Positions 27,678-38,812 of a stretch of DNA of 64,000 nt are shown in pieces. This DNA is from CAVQFO01 sp963711725. Its GTDB lineage: Bacteria; Pseudomonadota; Gammaproteobacteria; Nitrococcales; Aquisalimonadaceae. Within the stretch, counting starts at the first letter, position 1. The number at the start of each line of letters is the position of its first letter. Both the position numbers and the translations under genes were made by a program. The stretch lies in contig CAVQFO010000009.1 of the NCBI GenBank assembly GCA_963711725.1, positions 32,938 through 96,937 of the forward strand, in the 5' to 3' direction. A model generated the notes under the pieces. It was not told the origin of the DNA. It was given only the letters and a program-made list of their open reading frames with translations, and searched no databases.

Positions 27678-29367
27678 CTATTCGATCGCCGCCTCGACCC
27701 GGTCGCGGCCGTTTTGCTTGGCTCGATAGAGCGCATTGTCGGCCCGCTGCAGGAAACTGCCGGCGTTCTCCCCCTGACGGTAGACGCTGTAGCCCACGCT
27801 GACCGTCACCGGCGTGTCCGTATCCGGGCACAAACTGCGACCGGAGATGTCCCGGCGCACCCGTTCGCCGAACTCGCGGGCGCCTTCGGCACCGCATTTG
27901 GGCAGGATCACCACGAACTCCTCGCCGCCGTACCGGCAGGGCACATCCATGCTCCGCGACAGCGCCCGCAAGCCGCCCCGCCACGCCTTGCAATACGCGG
28001 TTGCCCGCGAGATGCCCGAACTGGTCGTTGAAGGCCTTGAAGTGGTCCACGTCGAGAATGACCAGCGCCAGTTCATCGCCACGGTGCCGGCGTTCGTATT
28101 CGCTGACCCGCCGCTCCAGCTCCACCTGCAGATGGCCGAAGTTGTACAACCCCGTCAATTGGTCGGTGGTGGCAATCTGGCCCAACTCCACCACCCGCCG
28201 CTGCAGATCCGCGTTCAGCGTCTCGATCTCCCGGCGCTGATCATCCACCACTTGATAGAGCTCGGCGTTGCCGATGGCGGTACCCAGAAATGAACCGATC
28301 AACTCGTAGAACGCCTGTTCTTCCAGGGACAGCGCTTTGGGTTCCTCCAGAGTGACCAGCCACAAAACGCCAATGGGCCGTCCCCGGCTGCGCAACGGCA
28401 GCATCAAAAAGGAACGGGGTGTTCTCATCGCCTGCAGCAACAGCCGGTCCCGGCGGGACATGGGCAGATCCAGAATCTTCTGCGCATCCGGGAAAAAGAA
28501 GTGGCGGTCCTGTTTGAGGACCATGGGGCTGGCACCGGCGGCGGCATCCAGCTCGAACGGATCATCGCTGAGCTGCCGGCGCAGATCCTGGGCAATCGGC
28601 TGGTGATCTTCCCTGGTGGCCGCGACGGCCCGGACCACCAGATGCTCGCCCTCCTCCATCAGCACCGCCGCGAGATCGAAACCGCTGAGATCGAGCAGTT
28701 GGCCAGCCATCAGCTCGTATACCGCTTCCCGCCGTGTGACCTCGTTGACCCGCGTGATGAATTCCAGGAAGGCCTTCTGGCCCGCGGCCGCCTCCCGCAC
28801 CAACGCCTCGCGCTCACTCATGGCCGTATAGGCGGCGGCACGGCGAATTGGAGCACCGAACCGGGCCAGAAAATCCAGCACCGGCGCGGCCGCCCCACTA
28901 TCGATCACGGCATCCTGGTCGAAAAACACGACGGAACCAAGCGGCTCGCCGTCGGCGACCACCGGGACCGCCAGCAACGATGTGGCGGACCAACGTTCGA
29001 AGCGGGTACGGGTGATCGGGGAAAACTGCTCGGCATTGGCCGCCGTGACCACCCGGGGCGTCCGGTCGCGATAGACCACGGCGGCCACGTCATCGGAATC
29101 GATGGGAATGCGGAAGTCATGATAGGTCTCCCGCATGCTCTCGTAGCCCGCGGGGAGGTGGATATGCCGACACACAAGATAGGCCCCCTCGGCATCGGCG
29201 ATGGCGAACATCAACCCATGCCAGGGACCCAAACGCATCGCGGGCTCGGCAAGCACCGCAAGCACCTCCTCGACGGTCGCCGCGGTACTGAGCCGCTCGA
29301 GCCAGGAAGCGCTGTCTTGGTGCCCGCCGATTCCCTGTTGTCCTTTTCCGATTCCATCCGGGCACAT
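27678..29367 (-). pseudogene. GAF-GGDEF diguanylate cyclase, one-base frameshift
   Basis: About 563 residues over two frames. Two GAF-like domains (about 20-180 and 205-390) precede a coiled segment (QVVDDQRREIETLNADLQRR) and a GGDEF domain (about 410-560) with an intact active site RYGGEEFVVILPK and metal-binding ILDVDHFKAFND. The frame breaks at about 27970 after GNRVLQGVA, where one extra base lies in CGGCTTGCGG; removing it gives RLRALSRSMDVPCRYGG. It should make c-di-GMP in response to a GAF-sensed signal. It is a close paralogue of the gene at 31523-33254, with the same domain order and matching segments such as RPIGVLWLV/KPIGVLWLV. Confidence 0.9.
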
Positions 29368-29430
29368 GACTCATTTATAACGCAGACACGCCGGCGCTGT
29401 CTCCACCCCAATGGGGGTACGGCACCCCAT

Positions 29431-30718
29431 TCAGGCCTGGGAAGCCGTCAGTGCCTGGTCCAAATCCCAGAGGATATCGTCCAGGGTCTCCAGGCCCACG
29501 GACACCCGGATCATGTCCGGATACACCCCGGCCCGGATTTGCTCCTCTTCGTTGAGCTGGCGATGGGTGGTGGATGCCGGATGGATCACCAGGGTCTTGG
29601 CGTCACCCACGTTCGCCAGGTGGCTCAGGAACTGGACGCCTTCGATGAAGCGCACCCCCGCGGCCTGCCCACCCTTGATGCCGAAAGTCAGAATGCCCCC
29701 CGCACCCTTGGGCAGGTACTTCTCGGCCAGGGCCCGGTAGGGACTGTCGTCCAGGCCGGGGTAACGCACCCACTCCACCGCCGGGTGCTGTTGAAGGAAG
29801 CGGGCGGCGGCCAGGCCGTTCCGGTTGTGCCGCTCCATTCGCAACGGCAGCGTTTCCAAGCCCCTGCAGGAACAGAAACGTGCTCATGGGCGAAAGCGTG
29901 GTGCCGAAGGTTCGAAGGGTCTCGACCCGGGCCTTCATGGTGAACGCGAAATCGCCGAAGGTTTCGTAGAAACGAACGCCGTGATACCCCTCGGAGGGTT
30001 CCGTCATGGCCGGGAACCGGCCGTTGTCCCAGGGGAAATGGCCGGATTCCACAATCACCCCGCCGATGGCGGTGCCGTGACCGCAAATGTATTTGGTGGC
30101 GGAGTGGACGACGATATCCGCCCCGTACTCGATGGGCCGGCACAGATCGGGGCTGGCGAGGGTATTGTCCACCACCAGGGGCACACCGGCCTCGTGGGCG
30201 ACCGCCGCCACGGCCTCGATGTCGAGGACGTTGCCCAGGGGGTTTCCTATGGTTTCGGCATAGACCACTTTAGTCTTGGGGGTGATCGCGGCACGGAAGT
30301 TCTCGGGATCGTCCGGGTCCACGAAATGGGCCTTGATGCCCAACTTCCGAAAGGTCACACCCAACTGGGTGAAGGTGCCGCCGTACAGTGTGCGGGCCGC
30401 GACGATCTCATCGCCCGCCTCCAGCAACGTCAGCAGCGCCGTGGCCTGGGCCGCCATGCCGGAGGACACGGCCAGCGCCGCCCGCCCCTGCTCCAGGGCC
30501 GCCATGCGTTCCTCGAACACGGCGTTGGTGGGATTGCCCATGCGGCTGTAGATATTGCCGAAAGTCTGCAGGTTGAACAGGCTGGCGGCGTGCTCCGTGT
30601 CGTCGAACACGTAGGACGCTGTCTGGTAAATGGGCACGGCCCGGGCGCCGGTGGCCGGATCGGGCAGTTGCCCGGCGTGCAGGCACAAGGTTTCGAATCC
30701 GAATTTGCGATCAGGCAT
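29431..30718 (-). pseudogene. metY: O-acetylhomoserine sulfhydrylase, one-base frameshift
   Basis: Corrected length 428 residues, as usual for the family. MPDRKFGFETLCLHAGQLPD start; PLP-lysine in VVHSATKYICGHGTAIGG; C-terminal STTHRQLNEEEQIRAGV. The enzyme makes homocysteine from O-acetylhomoserine and sulfide. The frame breaks at about 29858: FLFLQGL should continue as ETLPLRMERHN, and one extra T (minus strand, in GGCTTGG) shifts it. Everything on both sides is conserved, so the break is probably an error. Followed in the family's common neighbourhood by a CoA-binding protein, here the upstream gene at 30959 on the same strand. Confidence 0.93.
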
Positions 30719-30808
30719 GAGGTCTTCCGATAATGTTTCGCGACCATGGGCGCCGCTCCGGCAACAACATGGCTCGTCAGCAGCGTTTGTCGGCAATCAG
30801 GAGATTTT

Positions 30809-30916
30809 CTCGCCAAGACGCCACGAACGCCGAGGGATCAATGGCGATCAATCTTCCCAATTCGCCTTCCTCCATTCTCTTGAATGACCTCGGCGTTCTT
30901 GGCGCCCTGGCGAGAG
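30809..30916. repeat. Inverted repeat of the CGCCAAGACGC type
   Basis: Left arm 30809-30835 begins CTCGCCAAGACGCCACGAAC; right arm 30888-30916 is its reverse complement apart from about three mismatches and two added bases. The 52-base loop is unremarkable. It fills the gap between metY and the CoA-binding gene and is the only copy of this type in the window. Confidence 0.7.
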
Positions 30917-30958
30917 ACAACAACATTGCGCAGCGCCCCCACGGAAAGGGACAAACTA

Positions 30959-31429
30959 TCAATGCACCAGATAGCGGGGGCGATGGGCGGAGATGACGCC
31001 GGTGTTCACACCCACCCAATTCAGTCCGCCAAACAATCGCGCATATTCGATCTTCATGCAGCGGTCCATGACCACGTCCAGCCCTGCCTGGCGCGCCCGG
31101 GCCGCGGCCTCTTCGTTGACCACGCCCAACTGCATCCAGACCACCCGCGCGCCCACGGCGATGGCCTCTTCCACCAGAGGCGGCACGTCTTCCGCGCGGC
31201 GGAAGATATCGACCACGTCGACCTTCTCCGGAATCTCGGACACCGAGGGATAACAGCGTTGGCCGAGAACTTCCTGGTAACGGGGGTTCACGGGGATCAC
31301 GCGATAGCCGTGGGCCAACAGATACTTGGCGGCGAAGTAACTGGGACGATGCCAATTCGCGGAAAGCCCCACCACGGCGATGGTGTGATTCTCCTTCAGG
31401 ATGCGTCTCAGCGTGGGAATATCGGCCAT
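30959..31429 (-). CDS. CoA-binding domain protein (YccU type)
   Basis: 156 residues from ATG 31429 (MADIPTLRRILKENHTIAVV); the frame extends to 31498 without family likeness. A single Rossmann CoA-binding domain: VVGLSANWHRPSYFAAKYLL, YRVIPVNPRYQEVLGQRCYPS, VDIFRRAEDVPPLVEEAI and VWMQLGVVNEEAAARARQAG. These small proteins bind CoA or NAD and are thought to sense or regulate; none has a settled reaction. It lies upstream of metY on the same strand with a repeat between them. Confidence 0.88.
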   Translation of the reverse strand: MADIPTLRRILKENHTIAVVGLSANWHRPSYFAAKYLLAHGYRVIPVNPRYQEVLGQRCYPSVSEIPEKVDVVDIFRRAEDVPPLVEEAIAVGARVVWMQLGVVNEEAAARARQAGLDVVMDRCMKIEYARLFGGLNWVGVNTGVISAHRPRYLVH

Positions 31430-31522
31430 GACGGCCTCCACATCGTTCGGTGGGGTAAAGTTGCGGAAAAGGCTAAAGAATTCGAAATCAGGGAGCAACC
31501 CATCTCGACCCCCCCCCGCGGC

Positions 31523-33254
31523 TCAGGGTGCCACTTCCACCCGATTGCGGCCCTGTTCCTTGGCGCGATACAAGGCCTGATCGGCCCGCTGCAGGAAACT
31601 TTCGCGGGTCTTCGCCGGTGCGGTAACACGTGCAGCCAACGCTGACCGTTACCTGCACCTGCTCGCCTTCGGTGTAAAAGGGCACGTCGGCAATGGATTC
31701 GCGAATGCGCTCCGCAAAGATTCCGGCACCCTCCAGCTCGCATTTAGGCAGGATCACGACGAACTCCTCGCCACCGTAGCGGCACGGGATGTCCATCTTG
31801 CGAGCAAGGCGGCCCAACCGCCGGGCCACCTCCTGCAGCACCATGTTGCCGGCCTGATGGCCATAGGTGTCGTTGAACTGCTTGAAATGATCCACGTCGA
31901 TGATGGCCAGCGACAAGCCGTTGCGCTTGGAATCGCGCTGGTATTCGTTCATCCGCCGGCTGAGTTCGGTCTCGAAGGCGCCGAAATTGGCGAGGCCGGT
32001 CAGTCGGTCCTTGGAGGCCAGTTCGCGCAGCTCTTCGATCTTCTGCTGCAGATGCCCGTTGAGCTCCTCGATCTCCCGGTTCTGCTGCTCCACCACGGTA
32101 TAGAGCTCGGCGTTCGCCATGGCGGTGCCGATGAAGGAACACAGCAGATCGACGAACTCCCGATCGGCGTCGGATATCTCCACCGGCTCACGCAAGCTCA
32201 CCAACCAGAGCACGCCAATGGGTTTCTGCTTGCGCCGGATGGGCACCAGGAATACCGAACGCGGCGTTTCCATCAGGGTCAGCCCGGCCCGATCGATGTC
32301 GGACAGAGGCATGTCCATCAACTGCATGGCGTCCGGGAAAAACAAGTGGGTGTTCTGCAGATAGGCTGCGGGCGTGCCCCCATCCTCCAGGGACATGCGA
32401 TGGGACTGTCGGCGGTAGAGTTCGCGCAAAGCCTCGGCGCGGGGCTCGAATTCCGGATCCAGCACCGTGAGTTTGCGCACCACGATACGGTCCTCCTCAC
32501 CCGTGAGAATCCCCACCATATCGAAGGGGAACCGCCTCAGGAATTCCTCCGAAATCAGCTGATAGATCTGGTCGGTGGAGCTGAGGCTGTTGACCTGGGT
32601 GATGAAATGCAACAGTCGTTTCTGCGCTTCGGCGGCGGACTGAATATTGTCCTCACGGGATTTGAGCTCACGGTGCGCCGCGGCGTTGTGAAGGGGCCGC
32701 GTGAAAAACCGCAGCCGCTGCTCCAGCCAGTCCGCGCTGGGCTCGTCGATCCCGCCCTCCCTGCGAAACGCCGTGATGCAGCCGAACGGCTCGCCGTCTA
32801 CCATCAGCGGCAGCGAAAGCATGGAGACAATACCCCAGCGATCCAGCCGACTCCCGGTATCCGGCGAAAACCCTTCCAGATGGTCGCGGGTAACCACCGT
32901 CCGCTCGCGTTCCCGGAAAGCCACGGTGTTCACGTCGACATGATCCACCGGGAACCGGAAGTGGTGATAGGTGCGCTCAATGTTCTTGAACTCCGCCGGC
33001 AGCCGGATGCGCTCGCACACCAGATCGCGCCCTCGATCATCGAGCAGGCAGATCAGGTAGCCATCGAACACGCCGGTGCTTTCTATTTCACGGCCCAGCA
33101 GTGCGAGTACGTCTTCCAGGTTGATCGTGCTGCTCAGGGCTTCCAGCAGATGACGGTCGGCCAGGGCCGCCTCGAGTGCGACCTGCAGATTAATTTGTGC
33201 GCTTTCCGTTGCGGGGGGTGTGGAGGCTGCTGCTCCGGGAGTTTCTTTGCTCAT
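31523..33254 (-). CDS. GAF-GGDEF diguanylate cyclase, frameshift near C-terminus
   Basis: About 577 residues from ATG 33254 (MSKETPGAAASTPPATESAQ). Two GAF-like domains (about 30-200, 225-400), a coiled segment (VVEQQNREIEELNGHLQQK) and a GGDEF domain with RYGGEEFVVILPK and IIDVDHFKQFND. The frame slips at about 31601: TGEDPR should continue SFLQRADQALYRAKEQGRNR to a TGA at 31523, and one extra base in the TTT (plus strand) diverts it into an unrelated tail ending at 31488. Sequence and layout make it a paralogue of the cyclase at 27678-29367; the pair brackets metY and the CoA-binding gene. Confidence 0.9.
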
Positions 33255-33401
33255 GGGCGGCGCGGCCTTACGGCCTCGGTCCCTCTCGGTGTATTTGTTT
33301 TGTCGGAAAATCTTACCCGAGCAGCCCTCAAACCGCCACAAAACCCTTCACGTTAGAAGAATTTGAGGAACGGCGGGTGTACATACCCACCCCTGCAGCC
33401 A

Positions 33402-34605
33402 TCAGAAATTCTGCTTCTTCAACCAGGGAATCATGCGCTCGAAGGCACGCTCGATGTTTTCCATGGACGTGGAGTAGCTGATGCGCAAGGCGTTGGGACA
33501 GCTCTCGCCAAACGCATCGCCCGGAACCGTGCATACCCCGGTTTCCTCCAACATGCCGCATGGCGACGTTGGTGCCGTTGGTCTTGGGCGGCAACGACGG
33601 AAAGATATAGAAGGCACCCTGGGGCCAGTAGCCCGTAAGATGTGGTGTTTCGCTCACCAGTTGCACCACGCGGTCCCTCCGCCGCCGATACTCGGCGACC
33701 ATCTCGTCAATGCAGCTGCGGTCACCCCTCAGAGCGGCAACCCCGGCCCATTGGGCGGGCGTGTTAGCAACCGTGGTGGTGAACATGTGGTAGCGGCGGA
33801 GTTTCTTGATGTTCGCCTGGCTGGAGATCAACCAGCCGATGCGCAGTCCGGGCATGCTGAAGGTTTTCGAGAAGCTGCTGGCGACCACCACGTGATCCAG
33901 GTCCGAGCAGTGCCGGATCACGCTGGGGTACTCCAGGTCGTCCAGCAGGAGATGGTCGTAGACCTCGTCGCTGAAGACCTCGATACCGCGATAGGCGGCT
34001 TCCTGGACAATGGCCTCGATGGTCTCCGGCGGATACACCGTACCGGTGGGATTACTGGGCGAGTTAAGGACCACCCCGTAGGTCCGCATCCCGAAGCTGT
34101 CGATCACCTCCTGGGGATCGAGCTGGTGCCCCGACTCGGCCCGGGTCGGTATTACCTTGACCTCGCCGCCGTTCATGCGCACCAGAGGCGCATACAGCAG
34201 GAAGGTGGGGTCGGCCATCAGAAACTGGCGGCCCGGCGCCGCGGTGGCGCTCAGAGCGAGATACATGGCCTCGGTTGCGCCTGTCGTCACCAGGAAATTT
34301 TCCTCGGTGAGCTCCCGGCCATAGCGTTCGCTGTAGTAGTCCTTGAGGGCGGTGAGCAGCTCCGGCAGGCCGGCGTCCATGGTGTAACCCGTCTGGCCGG
34401 CCTGCAGCGCCTCGATATGGGCATCGACGATATGCCGAGGCGTGGGAAAATCGGGCTGACCGATGGACAGGTGAATCACATCGTCCATTTGCGCGGCGAT
34501 GTTGACCATCTTGCGAATGCCGGGGACCGGGATCGCCCGGAGCGATGGGCTCCATTTGGGCTCGTCGGTATCGTATTCGCCGGCATCAATCAGGGGAGCT
34601 GCCAT
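33402..34605 (-). pseudogene. Class I/II aminotransferase (aspartate-aminotransferase fold), one-base frameshift
   Basis: Corrected length about 400 residues from ATG 34605 (MAAPLIDAGEYDTDEPKW), with GGAGGTG upstream. Fold type I PLP enzyme: LSIGQPDFPTPRHIV, NSPSNPTGTVYPPETIEAI, the Schiff-base lysine in SFSKTFSMPGLRIGW, and the C-terminal arginine in NALRISYSTSMENIERAF. The frame breaks at about 33556: NGTNVAMR should continue MLEETGVCTVPGDAFG, and one extra base shifts it. Substrate unknown. It is divergent from the hydroxyacid dehydrogenase-amidase-aldehyde dehydrogenase group. Confidence 0.9.
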
Positions 34606-34806
34606 GATCACCTCCAAAAAGCCCGGAAGCCGCCCTGCCTCTATCCCGCCGAGGGGAAGACGCACGGCCTGATGACTTTCAGACTATGGTCCCCCTGGGG
34701 TAGGGTCAAGGACTGGGCTCGGATCCTTTCCACCGCTTGATGCCGGGGGCTGGGATCGCCATATCGCCGCGTACGCGCAAAGGAACACGAACCAATGGGC
34801 GGGACC

Positions 34807-35787
34807 ATGACAGACGTACCCACGGTCGCCATTCTTACGGCCCCGGAGGAGGGATTGCCCCCGGGCGCCGATCAACTTGAGGGCCGCGCCCGGCTGCGGC
34901 ACGCAACGCAGCTCTCGGAGTTGCGCGACGCCTTGCAGGACGCGGATATCCTGCTGGTGACGGATTTTCGCACTTCCATCGTGGAAGACGCTTTTCCAGC
35001 AGCCCGCCGCCTGCGCTGGGTACACGCCACCAGCGCGGGCGTCGACGCCCTGATGTTCCCCGCCCTGGTGGACAGCGACATCCCCATCACCAATGCGCGC
35101 GGCATCTTCGACCAGGCGATCGCCGAGACGGTTCTCGGCTTTGTGCTGGCCTTCGCCAAGGACCTTCCGCGCACGCTGGAGCTCCAACGCGAACACGAAT
35201 GGCGGCATCGCGACACTGAACGCCTCCAAGAACAACACGCCCTGGTGGTCGGCGCCGGGTCCATCGGCCGCAGCATCGCCCGACTGCTGGGCGCCACGGG
35301 CATGCGGGTCACGGGCCTCGCCCGCCACGCCCGGGAGGACGACCCGGACTTCGCCGAGGTGCGCGCCTCGGGAGAACTGAACGACCTGCTCCCGGAGGCG
35401 GACTACGCCATCATCGCCGCGCCCCTCACTGAATCCACCCGGGGCATGTTCGGCGCGGAGCAGTTCCGGCACATGCGCTCCTCCGCCCGGCTGATCAACA
35501 TCGGCCGCGGGCCGATCGTCCAGACCGACGCCCTGGTGGATGCCCTACGGGACGGCGCCATCGGAGGCGCCGCCCTGGACGTCTTCGAGCAGGAACCACT
35601 GCCTGTGGACCACCCCCTTTGGGAACTGCCCCATGTGATTCTTTCCCATCACATGGCGGGCGACTTCATTGGTTGGCGCCGCGCGCTCACGGACCAGTTC
35701 GTGGCGAATTTCGATCGCTGGCGGACCGGCGAACCATTGGAAAACGTGGTGGATAAAGGGCGCGGCTACGTCCCCCAGAGCAAATAG
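34807..35787 (+). CDS. D-2-hydroxyacid dehydrogenase
   Basis: 326 residues from ATG 34807 (MTDVPTVAILTAPEEGLPPG); an in-frame ATG at 34795 (MGGTMTD) is the alternative. NAD-binding motif VVGAGSIGRSIARLLGATGM, catalytic Arg in NIGRGPIVQTD, Glu in VFEQEPLP and His in ILSHHMAGDF. It reduces a 2-keto acid to a D-hydroxyacid or the reverse. The amidase start follows 108 bases later on the same strand, so the three genes to 38777 are probably one transcript. The substrate is not evident. Confidence 0.9.
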   Translation: MTDVPTVAILTAPEEGLPPGADQLEGRARLRHATQLSELRDALQDADILLVTDFRTSIVEDAFPAARRLRWVHATSAGVDALMFPALVDSDIPITNARGIFDQAIAETVLGFVLAFAKDLPRTLELQREHEWRHRDTERLQEQHALVVGAGSIGRSIARLLGATGMRVTGLARHAREDDPDFAEVRASGELNDLLPEADYAIIAAPLTESTRGMFGAEQFRHMRSSARLINIGRGPIVQTDALVDALRDGAIGGAALDVFEQEPLPVDHPLWELPHVILSHHMAGDFIGWRRALTDQFVANFDRWRTGEPLENVVDKGRGYVPQSK

Positions 35788-35895
35788 CCGGGCTTGAACT
35801 ATCCCACCGATCCCCCCCATCAAAGACAGGTGTGGCGGAAACAACCCGGAGCCAACACAAGCGAGATACCGTATCGGGCGAGCAGGAACCGCGAC

Positions 35896-37308
35896 ATGAG
35901 CCGAAGCACCGAGATCGCCGATCTGTCCGCCACCGAGATGGTGGACCGTTTCCGCCGCCGTGAACTGTCGCCCGTGGACACGGCTCGGGCCTGCCTGGAG
36001 CGGATCCATCAATACAACCCCATCGTCAACGCATACTGCCTGGTGGACGAGGAATCCACGCTGGAGGAAGCCAGGCGATCGGAAGCCCGATATGGGATGG
36101 GTGAACCTCTGGGCCCTGTCGACGGGGTTCCCGTCGCCATCAAGGACGTTTACCTGAATAAGGGCTGGCCGAACCTCAAGGGATCCAAGATCGTCGACCC
36201 TAACCAGAAATGGGATCAGGACGCGCCCGCCGTCGCCGCCCTGCGGCGAGGTGGCTTCGTGCCGCTGGGCAAGACCACCACCCCGGAGTTCGGCTGGAAG
36301 GGCGTCACCGACAGTCCCTTGTGCGGCGTGACCCGAAACCCCTGGGACCCGGACAAGACCACGGGCGGCTCCAGCGGCGGCAGTGCCGCCGCGCCCCCTC
36401 TGGGCATGGGGCCGCTGGCCCTTGGCACCGACGCCGGAGGCTCCATTCGGATCCCGGCGGGCTTTTCCGGGCTGGTGGGCCACAAACCCACCCAGGGACG
36501 ATGCCCCATCTGGCCGCAAAGCCCCTTCGGCGCGCTGGCCCATCCGGGGCCCCTGGCCTGGACCGTGGAGGACGCGGCGCTGCTGCTCAATCTCATGGCC
36601 GAACCGGACCCTCGCGATCCCACACTGCCGCCGCCGGCCGTGGATTATCTGGATGCCCTGGCGCACGGCATAAGGGGCGCGCGGCTGGCCTTCAGCCCGA
36701 CCCTGGGCTATGTGAACGTGGACGATGAAATCGCCGCCACCGTTGCCGAGGCGGTGCGCGCTTTCGAGGACCTCGGGGCCACCGTCGAGGAACACGACCC
36801 GGGCTTTCCCAATCCGGCGGAGGCGTTCGACGTCCTCTTCTACGGCGGCGCCGCCAACGCGCTGCGGGACATCCCCGGCGAGAAGCGCGCCCTGATGGAC
36901 CCCGGGCTGGTGGAGGTGGCCGAATGGGCGTCGGACCTGTCCCTTCTGGACTACCTGGCGGCCCAGAACGAACGCATGGCGCTGATGGTGCACATGAGCA
37001 GGTTTCACGAGCACTACGACCTGCTGATCACGCCCACCCTCCCCATTCCCGCTTTCAAGGCGGGCCTGGAGGTGCCGGATGGCTGGCCCGCCAAACGCTG
37101 GCCTTCGTGGACTCCGTTCACGTATCCGTTCAACATGACGGGGCAACCGGCCTGCTCGGTGCCCTGCGGCTTCACCAAGGCAGGCCTTCCCATCGGCCTG
37201 CAAATCGTGGGCGCGCGTCATAACGACGCATTGGTCCTGCGAGCCGCCCATGCCTATCAACAGGCGCGGCCGCTGACCGACCGCCGACCGCAGCCAAACA
37301 CCCACTAA
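35896..37308 (+). CDS. Amidase signature family hydrolase
   Basis: 470 residues from ATG 35896 (MSRSTEIADLSATEMVDRFR); the frame extends to 35794. The Ser-cisSer-Lys machinery is complete: Lys in GVPVAIKDVYL, cis-Ser and nucleophilic Ser in TTGGSSGGSAAA then GTDAGGSIRIPAGF. It hydrolyses a carboxamide to acid and ammonia; aryl, alkyl or amino-acid amides are all possible. It lacks a gatB/C context, so it is not GatA. The aldehyde dehydrogenase follows 17 bases downstream, supporting a shared catabolic role. Confidence 0.92.
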   Translation: MSRSTEIADLSATEMVDRFRRRELSPVDTARACLERIHQYNPIVNAYCLVDEESTLEEARRSEARYGMGEPLGPVDGVPVAIKDVYLNKGWPNLKGSKIVDPNQKWDQDAPAVAALRRGGFVPLGKTTTPEFGWKGVTDSPLCGVTRNPWDPDKTTGGSSGGSAAAPPLGMGPLALGTDAGGSIRIPAGFSGLVGHKPTQGRCPIWPQSPFGALAHPGPLAWTVEDAALLLNLMAEPDPRDPTLPPPAVDYLDALAHGIRGARLAFSPTLGYVNVDDEIAATVAEAVRAFEDLGATVEEHDPGFPNPAEAFDVLFYGGAANALRDIPGEKRALMDPGLVEVAEWASDLSLLDYLAAQNERMALMVHMSRFHEHYDLLITPTLPIPAFKAGLEVPDGWPAKRWPSWTPFTYPFNMTGQPACSVPCGFTKAGLPIGLQIVGARHNDALVLRAAHAYQQARPLTDRRPQPNTH

Positions 37309-37325
37309 GGGAGAAGGAATCCACC

Positions 37326-38777
37326 ATGATCGAGTCACCATTGCTGGAAAACATTCAGGGTTACATCGACGGCGCCTGGACCGCCGGGGAAGCCGTCGAT
37401 CGCTTCGACGTTGTCAACCCGGCCACGGGCGAAGTGATCGCCCGAGTGCCGAAAATGGGCCCCGGCGAGACGGAACAGGCCGTGGCGGCTGCGGACCGCG
37501 CCCTGGCCCACCCGGCAACCGTCGAACAGCGGGCCAAATGGCTGCAAGGCATCCACGATGTGCTGATGGACAACAAAGAGGAAGTGGGCCGCATACTCAC
37601 CCTGGAACACGGCAAACCCTGGAAGGAAGCCCAGGGCGAAGTGGAATACGCAGCGGGCTTCTTCGGCTACTGCGCGGCCCATGTGCATGAGTTGCGCCCC
37701 CGGCAACTGGAGGAAAGACCCAAGAACTGCAGCTGGACCGTCCACTATCGGCCGGCGGGCGTGGTGGGGCTGGTCACGCCTTGGAACTTCCCCATCGGCA
37801 TGATTGCCAAGAAGCTCTCCTCGGCCCTGGCCGCGGATTGCCCCAGCGTCATCAAGCCCTCCTCGAAGACACCGCTGACCATGATCGCGCTGTTCACCCT
37901 CTTGGACCGGGAACTGGATCTCCCTCCGGGCAAGGTCAATCTGGTCATGGGCTCGGCCGGACCGATCGGCGACGCCCTGTGCGAGCACCCCAAGATCCGG
38001 GTACTCAGTTTCACCGGCTCTACCGAAGTCGGCCGGGAACTGATCCGCAAGACCGCCGATCAGGTCAAGAAACTCACTCTGGAACTGGGCGGCAACGCAC
38101 CGTTCATCGTGTTCGAGGATGCCGACCTGGACGCCGCCGCCGACAACCTGATTGCGAACAAATTCCGGGGCGCCGGCCAGACCTGCGTTTGCGCCAACCG
38201 GGTGTTGGTCCATCGCGGGGTGTCCGATGCCTTCGGCCGCAAGCTCGGCGAGCGGCTGTCGCAGATCAAGGTTGGCGACGGCATGTTGGAGGATACGGAC
38301 ATCGGGCCGCTGATCGATCGCAACGGCTTTGAAAAGGTGCGCCGCCATGCCCAGGATGCCCTGGACAAGGGCGCCGCCCTGGTATTCGGCGAAATCCCTG
38401 AATCTCTTTCCGAAAACTGGGGCGGCTTTTTCAAGCCCATTGTCGTCAAGGGTGTGAACCGCAAGATGGAATGCTTCCGGGAAGAAACCTTCGGGCCGCT
38501 GGTGCCTTTGATCGAATTCGACTCCGACGAAGAGGCGTTGGAGATCGCCAACGACACCGAATTCGGCTTGGCCTCGTACTTCTTCACCGCCGACGAACAG
38601 CGCGCGGAACGCGTGCGGGCGGGCCTGGAGTTCGGCCACGTGGGCTACAACACCGGCACCGGTCCCACGCCGGAAGCCCCGTTCGGGGGAATGAAACAGT
38701 CGGGATACGGCCGCGAAGGCGGCCTGGAAGGACTATTCGAGTTCGTGGAGCCGCAGACGGTGCCGCGCGGCGGTTGA
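37326..38777 (+). CDS. NAD(P)-dependent succinate-semialdehyde-type dehydrogenase
   Basis: 483 residues. ALDH family: NAD-binding TPWNFPIGMIAKKLSSALAA and SFTGSTEVGREL, general-base Glu in LELGGNAPFIVFEDADLD, nucleophilic Cys in GAGQTCVCANRV (the two-Cys CVC pattern of GabD), closing PFGGMKQSGYGREGG. It is closest in pattern to GabD, which oxidises succinate semialdehyde to succinate. With a GabT-like aminotransferase 4 kb away a GABA-type route is possible, but that is inference. Confidence 0.93.
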   Translation: MIESPLLENIQGYIDGAWTAGEAVDRFDVVNPATGEVIARVPKMGPGETEQAVAAADRALAHPATVEQRAKWLQGIHDVLMDNKEEVGRILTLEHGKPWKEAQGEVEYAAGFFGYCAAHVHELRPRQLEERPKNCSWTVHYRPAGVVGLVTPWNFPIGMIAKKLSSALAADCPSVIKPSSKTPLTMIALFTLLDRELDLPPGKVNLVMGSAGPIGDALCEHPKIRVLSFTGSTEVGRELIRKTADQVKKLTLELGGNAPFIVFEDADLDAAADNLIANKFRGAGQTCVCANRVLVHRGVSDAFGRKLGERLSQIKVGDGMLEDTDIGPLIDRNGFEKVRRHAQDALDKGAALVFGEIPESLSENWGGFFKPIVVKGVNRKMECFREETFGPLVPLIEFDSDEEALEIANDTEFGLASYFFTADEQRAERVRAGLEFGHVGYNTGTGPTPEAPFGGMKQSGYGREGGLEGLFEFVEPQTVPRGG

Positions 38778-38812
38778 CGGAAACGGGGCCGTGAACCGGC
38801 TCCGACAGCATT

